DNA from: Chloromonas sp. AAM2
Lineage: Eukaryota; Chlorophyta; Chlorophyceae; Chlamydomonadales; Chlamydomonadaceae
Reading direction: 5' to 3'
Assembly (NCBI GenBank): GCA_004335635.1
Contig: QAXH01002564.1
Location: forward strand, 177 to 19,419
DNA: 19,243 bases
Shown here: piece after piece, positions 10,267 to 19,243 of the stretch
How the letters are laid out: every line of letters starts with the position of its first letter
Numbering within the stretch: the stretch's first letter is position 1
Made by a program: the position numbers and the translations under genes
Notes under the pieces: model-generated
Seen by the model: only the letters and a program-made list of their open reading frames with translations
Told to the model about the DNA's origin: nothing
Database searches by the model: none

Positions 10267-10328
10267 CACGCAAAAAAAAGAAAAGAATTGTCCCAGAACT
10301 GGCAAACTTCTTCTTTTTTTTGCTCGTG
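10267..10328 (+). repeat. Dispersed element, copy 2, inside an A-rich/T-rich inverted repeat
   Basis: The 23-bp core at 10286-10308 is identical to copies 1 and 3. It is flanked by a left arm CACGCAAAAAAAAGAAAAG (10267-10285) and a right arm ending CTTTTTTTTGCTCGTG (10307-10328). The arms are near-complementary, so the whole unit could fold into a long hairpin or mark the ends of a small non-autonomous element. Confidence 0.8.
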
Positions 10329-11626
10329 GACCTCTGAGGACACCTGCTTTTGTACGCCATGCAGCCCCAATGGAAGAACATAATCCAGGCCAGTGACCAA
10401 GCTCTAACCCACCGCTCATGTGCTAACTTATCAAAGCTTTTAAATGTTTACCAAAGTGCGCTTAAGCAAATTCTGCACGCAACCTACTTGCTACCCTAAA
10501 CAGGTTCTGAAAAGCTGCACAGCACCTGCAAAGTAGCACAGCTCAAACGGGCCCAACACCAGCACTCATGCAAAAAACCCATGCCTGCTAGCCTGTTGCA
10601 ACACGGCTACCGTTTTGTTCTTCGCGTCCTTAAACAAACAGTGTCTCCTACATGACTAGTTTTCTAACATTGAACGACGACTAGCTTATATTGGAAGACC
10701 TGGCACTGCTGGCGTGCGCTCCACATCCTTTCGTATGTGGAGCCGTCCCGCTTTGACTGTCCAGGTTCCATGCTAGTTGGATATTATGTTCTTAAGTGGT
10801 ATAGAGCACACTTTACGTTGGCATACCAGAGTGCTTATGGTGGGCAAACCTAATGTAATGATCAACACTTGAGGCTGACACTATCGGCTGGGCTTCATCT
10901 TAGCCTGCAAGGTGGTAAGAGGTGGCGAACCTGTAGCTTTGGCATTTGCGTAAGCACTTGGGCATGTCATGAGGCGCACATGCAGATTTTTGTGAGACAG
11001 ATGACAAATCTTGGCAGAGGGTGGCTTGAGTGGGACAAGTTGCATCAACCGATAAGTCCATTAACAAAGTGAATCTGCTTGGCACCGCTCATCAGGCAGC
11101 AACGAAATGCACAGCATTCTGCTTACCGTTGCAAAGAAACACCGTTGCAGAGCTGCAAACTCTTTAGCACACACTTCACGGTCAACCTGCATGTGAAGGC
11201 AGTCTGGTGTCTTGCAAGGTACAGCTACTGGCAGAAACAATCAGCAGGTCACACGCACGTCAGGCAGCTGTGTCTGAATGCATTTGCCGTAAGCCGTGGC
11301 TTGCGCCTTGCAGGTGGCCAGTCCTTGGGCGTAACGCCCCAACATACTGCCTCCTGACGGGGTCTTTGGGCTTGGCATCGTTGTTAGCACTCTAGCATGG
11401 TGCTGGCTGCATCAGGCACTGGTATGCGGATGCGGCCAAGTGGTCTTCTTGCAAGGGCTCACCTGCCAACCGCGTTTGGCCGTTTCTGCGCGTCGGCCGT
11501 TGAGGCCCGGCCTGTCTGACTTCGGCAGACCGATCGCGAGTTGCCTTGTTGGCGCCGGTGCCAGCAGCTGGTGCCAAGCCCTTCACGACGTGCTAGCAGC
11601 CTGAACCGCAGTTGAGGGGCCGCGAC
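10329..11626. other. Intergenic region and 5' flank of the SnRK2 gene
   Basis: About 1.3 kb with no convincing gene. The left two thirds are AT-balanced. The last 200 bp (11400-11626) become GC-rich, consistent with a promoter-proximal or 5' UTR region. I see no clear TATA box. An in-frame TAG at 11594-11596 lies 33 nt before the SnRK2 start, which bounds the coding region. Confidence 0.45.
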
Positions 11627-14600
11627 ATGATGAAGACCGGAAGGCCTGAGCCGCTCCAGGGCCATGCCAAATATGAGAAGGTGGCTATCTACACAAGCTC
11701 ATTAGTTTACCAGTGCACGATACCACAATCTCACATTGATGGGTTTTGCTACTGCAGGTCAAGGACCTGAATAGTGGCACGTTCGGCTTCGTTCAGCTGT
11801 GCAAGGACAAAACGACTGGAGAACTGACGGCAATCAAGTTCATAGAGCGTGGAGAGAAGGTACGATATTTAAGGTAGCTCCTCGGCTACATTACCATGAC
11901 GGGCAGTTGCCAGTCGCATGCCTCGGCTAGAACGCTGGCGATCGTGTGGTATTGGACCGTGAGTCTGTGCTGTGTTTGCCTTGCGTGCGTGCAGGTGACC
12001 AAATATGTTGAGCGAGAGATCGTCAACCACCGCAGCCTCATGCACCCGCACATCGTGCAGTTCAAAGAGGTGAGTATAGCATGTGTGTTGTGTTCTCACT
12101 AGTTGCTGCTGGCTACGAGACTATGCTGAACAGCCTTTTGCATGCGTGCCTTGCCTCAGGTGTTCCTCACGCCTTTGTACTTGGGAATTGTCATGGAGTT
12201 TGCACCAGGAGGTGACATGTTTGAATATGTCGTGAAGAAGAACGGGTTGAGAGAAGACGAAGCCCGCTGGTTCTTCCAGCAGTTGATCGTTGGCTTGGAT
12301 TACTGCCACAAGAGGGTGAGGCTGGATCACCAACTTGGTGCAGCACATGCCAGCCTCTTGGCAGGACAACCACAGCCAGATTGGATGGACTGTCCTCAGC
12401 GGCAGCGAGAACAGCATGCATGACAGCCGGTTTCGCAGCTGGGAGGTCTGCGGGCCACAGTTTGCTGGGCGGACAGCCCTGGATTGAACATTGGGAAATT
12501 GATGGCTCGTTTGCCAGTTCAAGCAGTGCCAGGATTCAGAATCATGGAATGCCTCATTGCTTGGTTGAGGTGTTTGCTGCCTTTCAGGGTGTGGTCAACC
12601 GAGACATCAAACTTGAAAACACACTTCTAGACAACAGCCCCCGTCCCTTGGTCAAAGTATGCGACTTTGGATACTCCAAGGTAAAGAATCAAGCTGCCGG
12701 ACAAGGCTGTGCTGGCAGAGAGGCACAGCAGCATGCAGCAGGCGAACTTTCCTGCCACATGGCCTTGGATGGCGGTCATCCACAACAGTCCATGCACACA
12801 CGAGGTTGCAACGTGGGCTGCATGGCATCAGAGCTGTTTGTGCTAAGTACGATGATGACAAGGATGACAGTTGTAATGGCTGATAGCGTCCAATGCATGT
12901 GCAGCACGAGAAGTTCAACTCTGCTCCTGGGTCGCGAGTGGGCACGCCTGCTTACCTGGCGCCTGAAGTCATCCTCACCACACGCGGGAAAACATATGAT
13001 GGCAAGGTGTGTTTTGATCATCCATTTTTGGCCTAATCCAGCTAGGCTTAAGGAACGTTTTCAGCCCAAATTCAGGGCACACGGTGCTTTGTTTTGAGAG
13101 TCAAGGTGGAATAGTGATGAGCAAATGTAAGCAGCGCAACCCTGTGGGACCGACAAGCGCACCGTTGCTCACCCCACATCGCTCACTCGTGGGGTTCACA
13201 TAGATGACCAAGTTCGCCTTCTTTCACTGTGTCACGCAGCAAACCCCCAATGCAGTTGAGCCAGTAGCGTCATGCCAGAACGCATCATGCACCTGTACGA
13301 ATGCAATGTGTCAGGCTCACATGCACTGTCTGTGTATTCATGCGTGCAGACGGCTGATGTATGGAGTTGTGGCGTCATGTTGTACGTGATGCTGGTTGGA
13401 GCCTATCCCTTCGAGCGGCCAGAAGACAAACACGACAACCAGAAGCTACAGAAGATGATTCAGGTCAGCACTCACATAGCTTGCCAGACATGGACGGGAG
13501 AATCAGGCAGCTGGCAGAGCAGCCCAGGTCACTGCAGTCTTGCTCACGGTCAGCAGAGGAGCTGGAACATGCACTTGGACTTGCATGGGTCGCAGCAGGA
13601 TTCATGGCTACTTTGTTCTCATCCTGCGGCTTTCATAATGCCGGCTTGTCACAGCAATCTTTGCTTAGCTGGTTTGTCTGCCGTTGTGTGTGCCGTAAGG
13701 CGTCATGGGCATGACGACACTGAACAATGCCCTTCTCATTGCTTGCAGCGCATTCTCCATGTTGACTACGCGGTTCCACCGCACATCAAGCTCTCTGATG
13801 ACTGCCGCAACTTGCTCAAGAGCATCCTGGTCGCAGGTCAGTTGCAACACCAGGCAGATCTCAAGCACGGATGGCATTCAACAGGGCATACACTTTTGCA
13901 TATTCCTGGGTTCGAATGCCAGGACATGTGGTGTGAAAGCAGCAGCATCAAGGCTGAGACATGGATGAGGTGTTGCCGCAGACCCAACCAAGCGGATTAC
14001 CATTGAACAGATCTACCGGAACCCCTGGTACACCAAGAACCTTCCGCCTGGGGTCATCGAGATGAACAACCGACCGCAGCCAGAGCCCGAGGGATTGCAG
14101 GTATGAGCTTGTGTTGGCATGTGATGATGGTGCGTTGGCCTGATGAGTGTGGATTCGGTGGCTTCAGAATGGGGAACATGCAGGTTACCAGAGGAGGACA
14201 GCAAATGCAGGAGTTGGGGCGCAAGTGTGCCCCTCAAGGTTTCTGATGCCACGATTTTGGTTGGGTGGGCATGATGTATCGCTTGACGATTGACCATTCG
14301 CATGACGAGGGCAGTTCAGCCATTCCTTGCCCAGTTCAGCCATTCCTCTGCTCATGCAGGCTGTTGAGGAGATCAAGGCGATCATTGAGGAGGCGCGCAA
14401 GGCGCACGGCGTGCCCATGGGGGCGCAGGTGTGTGCAGCCTCAGAGCCCCAGGACACAGCGTTTCCTGTTGGTCACTTGATGGTTTGCGTGCATGTCAAC
14501 GCAAGTGAACGTGCCCGAACTGGGAGAGCATGCAGGCGCAAGCCTGATCATTGCAGCCTTGGATTGCAGCCCTGGCCAGCTCTTGAGGTTTTGACTACAG

Positions 14601-14699
14601 CGTCATTGTTTCACATCATGCGCTCAGGTGGAGACTGACGAATACATTGATGACGCCATGGACGCTTATGACAACGATGCATCTGAGGATTACAATTGA
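11627..14699 (+). CDS. SnRK2-family Ser/Thr protein kinase, 11 exons, 347 aa
   Basis: Exons: 11627-11680, 11758-11859, 11995-12069, 12160-12315, 12588-12680, 12905-13006, 13350-13463, 13749-13836, 13982-14100, 14360-14428, 14628-14699. All are GT-AG and phases close. SnRK2 kinases act in osmotic-stress and ABA-type signalling, phosphorylating RxxS/T sites, including those of bZIP factors in plants. Visible: a Gly-rich loop LNSGTFGFV (about 22-30), catalytic Lys in TAIKFIERG (K45), Glu in [11 protein letters not shown] (E60), NRDIKLEN (catalytic D135), DFGYSK (D155), loop [36 protein letters not shown], and kinase end [19 protein letters not shown]-terminal SnRK2 box ([13 protein letters not shown], about 302-314) precedes an acidic tail ([20 protein letters not shown]). 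Length matches the family. Oddities: NRD replaces HRD, the first loop Gly is Asn23, and the plant Ser-Thr activation pair is Ser170-Arg171. An in-frame stop lies upstream of the double ATG. Confidence 0.95.
14312..14347 (+). repeat. 16-bp duplication in SnRK2 intron 9
   Basis: CAGTTCAGCCATTCCT occurs at 14312-14327 and 14332-14347, just before the acceptor of exon 10. It doubles the pyrimidine-bearing stretch there. Probably a neutral intronic duplication. Confidence 0.85.
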
Positions 14700-16605
14700 G
14701 CAGTGCGGGCCAACACACTGAGAAAGGCGGCGGCAGACCAACCATCTGCAGTGTGCCATGGCTTGGTCTAGCCGTGTGTAGACCAACATTGGGCGTGCAA
14801 AGGCGGTGATGGTTGTTGCTTGTCCTGTGTTTGCTGTCACTAAGATGCATGCTTGGTTGGATAGGACAGCATGGGATTGCGTAACGACAGGGCACTTAGC
14901 GATTAACCCTAACCTCAACCCAACCGCCCTCTAGTGCTGCAAGGCATCAGCACACAGTGGGCTGCAGGCAGGCAGCATATCAGCAGCGTGTTGCACTCTT
15001 GACTTCTCGGTTGTGACAACAGTGTCTGCTCATGTCAGGCAGCTGTTGATGCTGGTGCAGCAACCGTGTATCGTGACAAGCGCATGTGGCCTAGAACATG
15101 CATGCCACAACGCCGGCTGACTGGCAGCAAGACTCTGCTCATGAGAGGTTGCAACTAGGCAAACGCTCCCTGTCGCATCTGGTGCGTTGTGAATGCTATG
15201 CAATGCTGCTATGCCTTGCATGTGCATTAGATGTTAGCTACTCGCATGGCCTGGGATCAGTTTCTCGAGTGAGAGAGTATCAAGCTAATCACGCATCGTT
15301 GGGTGCATGCTGCGGCACAGATGCCTGATGCGTGAGATTAGCATGCCTGGTGCGTTTGCACGTTGAGTTGTGCATTGGCTGCTGCAAGGCAGAATGCTGT
15401 GGAGTGAGCACGGACTCATGGAGTGAGCAAGCTTACCGAGTGCCTTGCATTGGCAGTGTGAGCTGCTGGCTATACAGTAATTAAGGGCTAGCTCAAGGTG
15501 CACGGTTTGCCTCTAGATGCACTGAGCGTCTAGCTGATGCTGCTCGACGGTGTACTATTGACGCCCACTGGCTCAAAGAGTACCACGCTGACACCTCCCG
15601 GCGTGTGCAAGAGCTCAACAGATCAATTGGCACGTGCATTGCCTTCTGTGTCCTACCTTCGTTTCTTTAGCGCTGCCCAACAGAAGGCAGGGATGTTTGG
15701 AACTTGTTCACCAAGGGAGCGAACGTACCACGCATTGTGGCATGCCTGACACTTGAACCTTTCAGCTGGCCTCCCGCACTGCAGCCCCACACCCTGTGTA
15801 ATGTGCAGTTAGTTGAGCACAAGCAGCACTGCTAAGTGGCGCTGTACACTAGACATGGCAATATGCATGGCTCTTATTGCTACTAGACTTGGAAATGGCT
15901 GTTCCTTTGTTGTTTGCTTGTGTTCTGATGTTAGGTTTGTGCGTCATGGGGACACCCAGTACGCGAGCTTGAACATGCGCGTGCATGGCTGTGGAGCTCG
16001 GATGTGCATTTGCGCCACTTGTTGCCAAGGCAGCAGTGCAGTCAAGTCTCGGTAAAGTCTGACTTTTGTTTTGTGTATGGCTTGGTGTTAGCAGCTGTGG
16101 TAAGGCAACATCATGGCTGCTCCGCTAGCCACTAGCCATGGGAGTCCCACGGTCACACCCTTGGTCACATGGGGGCTTGACAGTGCATGTGCAAGCACAG
16201 CTTAGAGTGTGAGTTGTCATTTTTCGCAATTCTCCTCGGTGCCCACATGATTATTGGTTCAACAGAGTCGTAGAAGAAAAAAAGCAGAGCAGTGTAATGC
16301 CCACAGTGTACGTAATTTTGGTGGCTTATGGTAGGCTGATGTGTGTGAGAAGCTGAAGGTCCGGTGTTGATTTAATGTTGTGTGAGACTGACAACAGATA
16401 ATCTGCATTGGTATCACGGCGAGGTGATTCCGATACTGGGATCCAAACGAGGTGATTCCAAACATGGCAAACTCAAATGCCCAGCCATGTTCATCCGAGC
16501 CATGTCCAACATGGTGTCACACAGTATAAGCACATAAACTACTGTGACATGCCAAGGTGCATAGCCAACAGAATGTTCGGGCCCATGGGGGCTGTGAAGG
16601 CTCAC
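14700..16605. other. SnRK2 3' flank; no gene supported
   Basis: The plus strand is TG-rich and lacks convincing exons, as expected for a long 3' UTR and intergenic DNA. The first plus-strand TGTAA I found is at 15797-15801, which would give a 3' UTR of about 1.1 kb. A short frame at 15537-15749 (plus) has no recognisable similarity. From about 16050 to 16605 nothing convincing was seen on either strand. Confidence 0.4.
15797..15801 (+). promoter_or_regulatory. Possible SnRK2 poly(A) signal TGTAA
   Basis: The first TGTAA pentamer on the plus strand past the SnRK2 stop, about 1.1 kb downstream in TG-rich sequence. The distance is long but within what chlorophyte 3' UTRs can reach. Confidence 0.3.
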
Positions 16606-16723
16606 TGTGTAGGCAAACATCTGTTTCCCGTTGTCTGTGTTACAGGCCATACCCCAGACCACTTCATACAGACAGATTTGTGTGTTTGAGTCCAGTGACG
16701 CCAGCAAGGCAACAGATTCACAC
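16606..16723 (-). CDS. Candidate internal exon of an unidentified minus-strand gene, WD-repeat-like
   Basis: On the minus strand a TTTCAG acceptor opens at 16723 and a GTGAGC donor closes at 16606. The 118-nt exon enters mid-codon and ends in phase 0. It reads CESVALLASLDSNTQICLYE and then VVWGMACNTDNGKQMFAYT. LLASLDSNTQICLYEV resembles a WD40 blade (hydrophobic strand, small turn, strand ending in an aromatic), but no WD dipeptide or second blade was found, so the family is a guess. Neighbouring exons were not located. The dispersed element at 16791-16813 would lie in its upstream intron. Could be an exon remnant or pseudogene. Confidence 0.3.
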
Positions 16724-16790
16724 CTGAAACTGAAGCGTACGATCAGTTAGGAACCCCTGTGTCAACAACAGTTCAGACCAGGAAAAACAA

Positions 16791-16813
16791 AGTTTGCCAG
16801 TTCTGGGACAATT
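16791..16813 (-). repeat. Dispersed 23-bp element, copy 3 (inverted)
   Basis: Reverse complement of copies 1 and 2 with all 23 bases kept. Against copy 2 the match extends two bases further at each end. The T-rich side of the element is present here as GGAAAAACAAAG on the plus strand. The far side (TTGCGT) also matches the ACGCAA found outside copy 2. Confidence 0.9.
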
Positions 16814-17066
16814 CTTGCGTCTGATACTAGAACGACCTGTGGAAGCGCCTGTCCCAAACAAATTGACCTGGTGAGTGAGTGAGTTTGTAACCTGCAATGA
16901 GCTGGGACATACACAGTTTATTCTTCAGAAACGACGCATTGCTATTCAGCAAGCACATTCCTTAACATGCCGACTCCAAAGTGAACATCCTGGGGCACTC
17001 TACATCACATTCACAATCTAACATTTAAGGTGCTTCTTTTTTTCTTACAATGTTCTACAACCTCAG

Positions 17067-17399
17067 GTGACGAAGCAGCCAGTGCCGCCTGTGACGTGCA
17101 CTTAAATCAGGCAAGTCTACTAGCAACCCATGCTTTGGAACTGACAGACGAGGTTGCCTTCAAGTGGCTGGCTGAGTGGGGTCCTGTCCAATCTCAGGTT
17201 TGGATGCACTGTGTGACTAATCGCATTGCACATGCAACGCAAGGCATTTTGCAGCATATGTATCCAGCCCAACCAAAACAAATGTTTGACTGGCACTCAG
17301 GAACAAGTGAACGCAATATCAGCGAGTCCTCTGTTGACAAAAAACAACCAAAACCACAGTGAATTAATCACCCCTTCATGTTCTGCCTCTGAGCCTTGA
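17067..17399 (+). CDS. Candidate last two exons of an unidentified plus-strand gene
   Basis: A pyrimidine-rich acceptor (CTACAACCTCAG) precedes 17067-17197, which reads ACDVHLNQASLLATHALELT followed by DEVAFKWLAEWGPVQSQ. A 103-bp GT-AG intron would join it in phase to 17301-17399, reading EQVNAISASPLLTKNNQNHS and ending in a Ser/Pro-rich tail at TGA 17397-17399. The first exon looks coding on the plus strand because its minus frame has adjacent stops. The second exon competes with an open minus frame over the same bases. No family is recognised and no upstream exon was found. Confidence 0.25.
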
Positions 17400-17667
17400 T
17401 TTTGACGAATTGCTGCCTGCTCTGGCATCAAGTGCATAGCTGCCCTTTCAACTTCCTTTCCTTGGTCCTGCCCTTCATCACCCCGCAGAGCTTGCACTTG
17501 GTATCCAGAGAGGTATCCATGACCTGTGACCTCTCGCCAAGCCCTGCTGCCCAAGGTCCACTGGTAGTGGTACTAGTAGAAAGAAATTGTCCGATTTGCA
17601 GTTGTCAGAAAGCAGCTCGTAAGCAGAAAGCTACTAAGGCATGCTCTTAAGGCATGCTAATAAGGCA

Positions 17668-17713
17668 GGGCTCTAATAAGGACATGTGGGCTCTAATAAG
17701 GACAGGTGGGCTC
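17668..17713 (+). repeat. 20-bp tandem repeat, 2.3 copies
   Basis: The unit GGGCTCTAATAAGGACATGT occurs at 17668-17687 and, with one change, at 17688-17707, followed by a partial GGGCTC. Just upstream AAGGCATGCT is also duplicated (about 17637-17658). A local slippage-type repeat. Confidence 0.85.
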
Positions 17714-17867
17714 CCTTCACACAGTGCTATGCGGTTCCGGCTAGGCTGGTGGAAGCTACTCCCCAAACTCTCTGCAATCACAAAATTCTCCGGAATGTGA
17801 TATCTAAGCCTTCTTGCATTTGGTTCTTTGGGGCACATGCATTCCTAGTACGGCCCTTGGTTGCAGG

Positions 17868-17992
17868 TCGGCTGAGAGCAGGCAGCAGGATGGAGAGCGG
17901 GGACGAGTGGGCTCCCACCAACCCACAATCACGGTCACCCGTCCGTGGCGCTCTTGTCGATGATCTGCCGCTCAAGCGCGGGCTTCCAAATG
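17868..17992 (+). CDS. Candidate plus-strand exon beginning MESGDEWAP
   Basis: A GGTTGCAG acceptor opens at about 17868. The frame reads RLRAGSR and then ATG (17890) with MESGDEWAPTNPQSRSPVRG, ALVDDLPLKRGLPN, to a possible donor ATG|GTGAGC at 17992-17993. Codon composition looks more natural than the arginine-rich antisense frame. It could be an internal exon or the first coding exon after a 5' UTR intron. If the donor is not used, the frame runs on to TGA at about 18174. The product is unrecognised. Confidence 0.25.
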
Positions 17993-18812
17993 GTGAGCTG
18001 GCCGACAGTCTGAGGCGTTGCCGAGAAACAACATTACGCTTGGCATCCTCAACATGTACTGCAGCGGCTCCGCCCAAGCTAGCACCAGCAGAGCGATTAC
18101 TGTTCAAGAGGCGACCCTGGTGCGTCCCACACGCCGCCATAGCGCGGCTCACAGCTCTGGAATCAGGCGCGTGAGCCAACTGATCTACCCCGCCAGCAAC
18201 ATCGCAAGCCGACTTGGCTCTCAGCGTTGTTCGTTCCGTACGCCCAGCCGACCCTTCTTGTGTGGCGTCAAAAACTGTGCCCAGCGTGCCTGGAGTGGGC
18301 TGTGCTGAACGTCCGATTGCACAGTGACCATCGTGTCTGTCTGACTGCCGATAACTTGCATTCAGGTACGTTATCGCCTCGTTCAATGACGTGGGCGCAT
18401 CGCTCTGCGTCCGATGCAAGCGCACATTGTTCAGCAGGTGCGCTACAGGTGGCACATGGGGTGCGCTGGCGTCCAGCGATCGGGTCAGCGGTCTCCGTTG
18501 CCTCTCTACTGCAGGGGCGGTCGTGCATCGCATGCCGCGGCTGTGCATGTTGCAGCCATATGGCCTTTCGCCGCCGCTATTGTCGTCATCAGTCGTGTCG
18601 ACGTGGTCGCGATAAGGGAACTGCGAGAGTGGGCTAAACCATGACCTGCAGCCAGCACGATGCGAAGGGTGTGCTTAGCCATGAGCAACTCACGCAGGCC
18701 GATGAGCCAACCTGGTGAAGCCGGCCTGGGAAGCTTGCATGCCTGGCAACACAGAGTTGGTACAAAACCTTACGGACTGTCGAGGTCAAGTTTGTCAAAG
18801 GTATGCACGTAC

Positions 18813-18817
18813 TTACA
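18813..18817 (-). promoter_or_regulatory. Possible poly(A) signal TGTAA for the right-edge minus gene
   Basis: TTACA on the plus strand gives TGTAA on the minus strand, about 116 nt past the stop codon at 18933-18935. The position fits a short algal 3' UTR. Confidence 0.4.
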
Positions 18818-18932
18818 TACGTACAAGTGGACTGCCTGACACACATACCACTAGCCAAATCCCTGACTGTGTCGATTCTCCACCTGCGCTCAACTGAGCA
18901 CAGAACGCCGAGCACAGAACATCGTCCCAAAC

Positions 18933-19243
18933 CTACATGGCCACAAAACGTCCACGTGGCTGGGATTCCAAGCCTTCCAAGCTCGTGCTGCTTGTCCAGG
19001 GTCGCAGCAGAGGACTGGTGCCATGCAACGCTAGCATTGCCAGGGCCGGAGTGGTTGGGGTGTCATTCAAAGTGGGTACGGGTTTGCGCGAATGGCGTGC
19101 TGTGGCAGGGCTGGCCTGGCCCTGCATGCTGGCTGGCCAGTCGTGTTCCTCCTCTGAGGCGCTACCTGCATGGAGTGCCTTGTGTTGCAACAGAGACTGG
19201 CCGCAGAGGCCTGCACCGACCTGGCGTGCGCCGGAGCGGGGCC
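18933..19243 (-). CDS. 3' end of a minus-strand gene cut by the window edge; unknown product
   Basis: The minus frame is open from the right edge to TAG at 18933-18935, giving about 102 residues. It includes LHAGSASEEEHDWPASMQGQ and ends LEGLESQPRGRFVAM. Composition is Ser/Pro/Thr/Ala-rich with an acidic patch, typical of disordered algal C-termini, with no domain visible. A downstream minus-strand TGTAA (18817-18813) supports a gene end here. The coding body lies outside the window, so neither function nor start can be judged. An intron within the segment cannot be excluded. Confidence 0.4.
   Translation of the reverse strand, partial: PRSGARQVGAGLCGQSLLQHKALHAGSASEEEHDWPASMQGQASPATARHSRKPVPTLNDTPTTPALAMLALHGTSPLLRPWTSSTSLEGLESQPRGRFVAM

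Larger units (their letters stand above)
17400..18932. other. GC-rich region with overlapping open frames, unresolved
   Basis: Both strands stay open for long runs (plus to 18174, minus 18548-17778), so ORF length does not decide the coding strand. Another minus frame, ending at 17428, reads TKCKLCGVMKGRTKERKLKG (CxxC followed by a basic run) and could be a terminal exon. Three frames overlap between 18220 and 18640. I can support only the plus segment near 17890 as a candidate exon. Part of this region may be promoter or first-exon DNA. Confidence 0.3.

Noticed and set aside
13909..13919. GGTTCGAATGC, resembling a tRNA T-loop or Pol III B box
   Set aside because: The closing base pair is mismatched and no acceptor stem, D-arm or anticodon arm can be built. 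It lies inside an SnRK2 intron.
14903..14917. TTAACCCTAACC, telomere-like
   Set aside because: Fewer than two repeat units; too short to be an interstitial telomere array.
17778..18548. 256-codon minus-strand frame
   Set aside because: Longest single frame in the window's right part, but arginine/serine-rich in the manner of antisense, overlapped by open plus frames, no domain seen. Not called as a gene.

Overview
The window looks like nuclear DNA of a green alga, probably a chlorophyte and possibly trebouxiophyte-like (inference). It has GC-balanced, intron-dense genes with GT-AG introns of about 75-470 bp. One gene encodes an SnRK2 kinase, a family restricted to the green lineage. TGTAA, the usual chlorophyte poly(A) signal, sits just behind two minus-strand stop codons. 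I saw no bacterial operons, CRISPR arrays, tRNA or rRNA.

Three genes can be rebuilt exon by exon with every splice phase closing. (1) 4633-573, minus strand, 9 exons, 540 aa: a Cwc2-type spliceosomal protein with a Torus/CCCH zinc finger, an RRM and a long disordered C-terminus. (2) 5145-7875, plus strand, 6 exons, 548 aa: a bZIP factor of the plant G-box-binding-factor type. It is divergent from the first gene across a roughly 0.5 kb promoter that carries a CACGTG G-box. (3) 11627-14699, plus strand, 11 exons, 347 aa: a complete SnRK2 kinase with an SnRK2 box and acidic tail, but with NRD in place of HRD.

Between the bZIP and kinase genes, 9819-9147 on the minus strand holds a phase-consistent three-exon model for an unrecognised 143-aa protein, with three TGACG repeats just upstream. 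Beyond the kinase, the last 4.5 kb is poorly resolved. It has a WD-repeat-like minus exon at 16723-16606, possible plus exons at 17067-17399 and near 17890, and a minus-strand reading frame that runs off the right edge (19243-18933).

Non-coding highlights: a 23-bp core repeated without change at 94-116, 10286-10308 and (inverted) 16791-16813, each beside T- or A-rich tracts; a cluster of CACGTG motifs in and around the Cwc2 gene; a 29-nt candidate poison exon just before the bZIP basic-region exon; and several short tandem duplications. SnRK2 kinases phosphorylate bZIP factors in land plants, so the bZIP-SnRK2 neighbourhood is suggestive, but nothing in the sequence proves a functional link.
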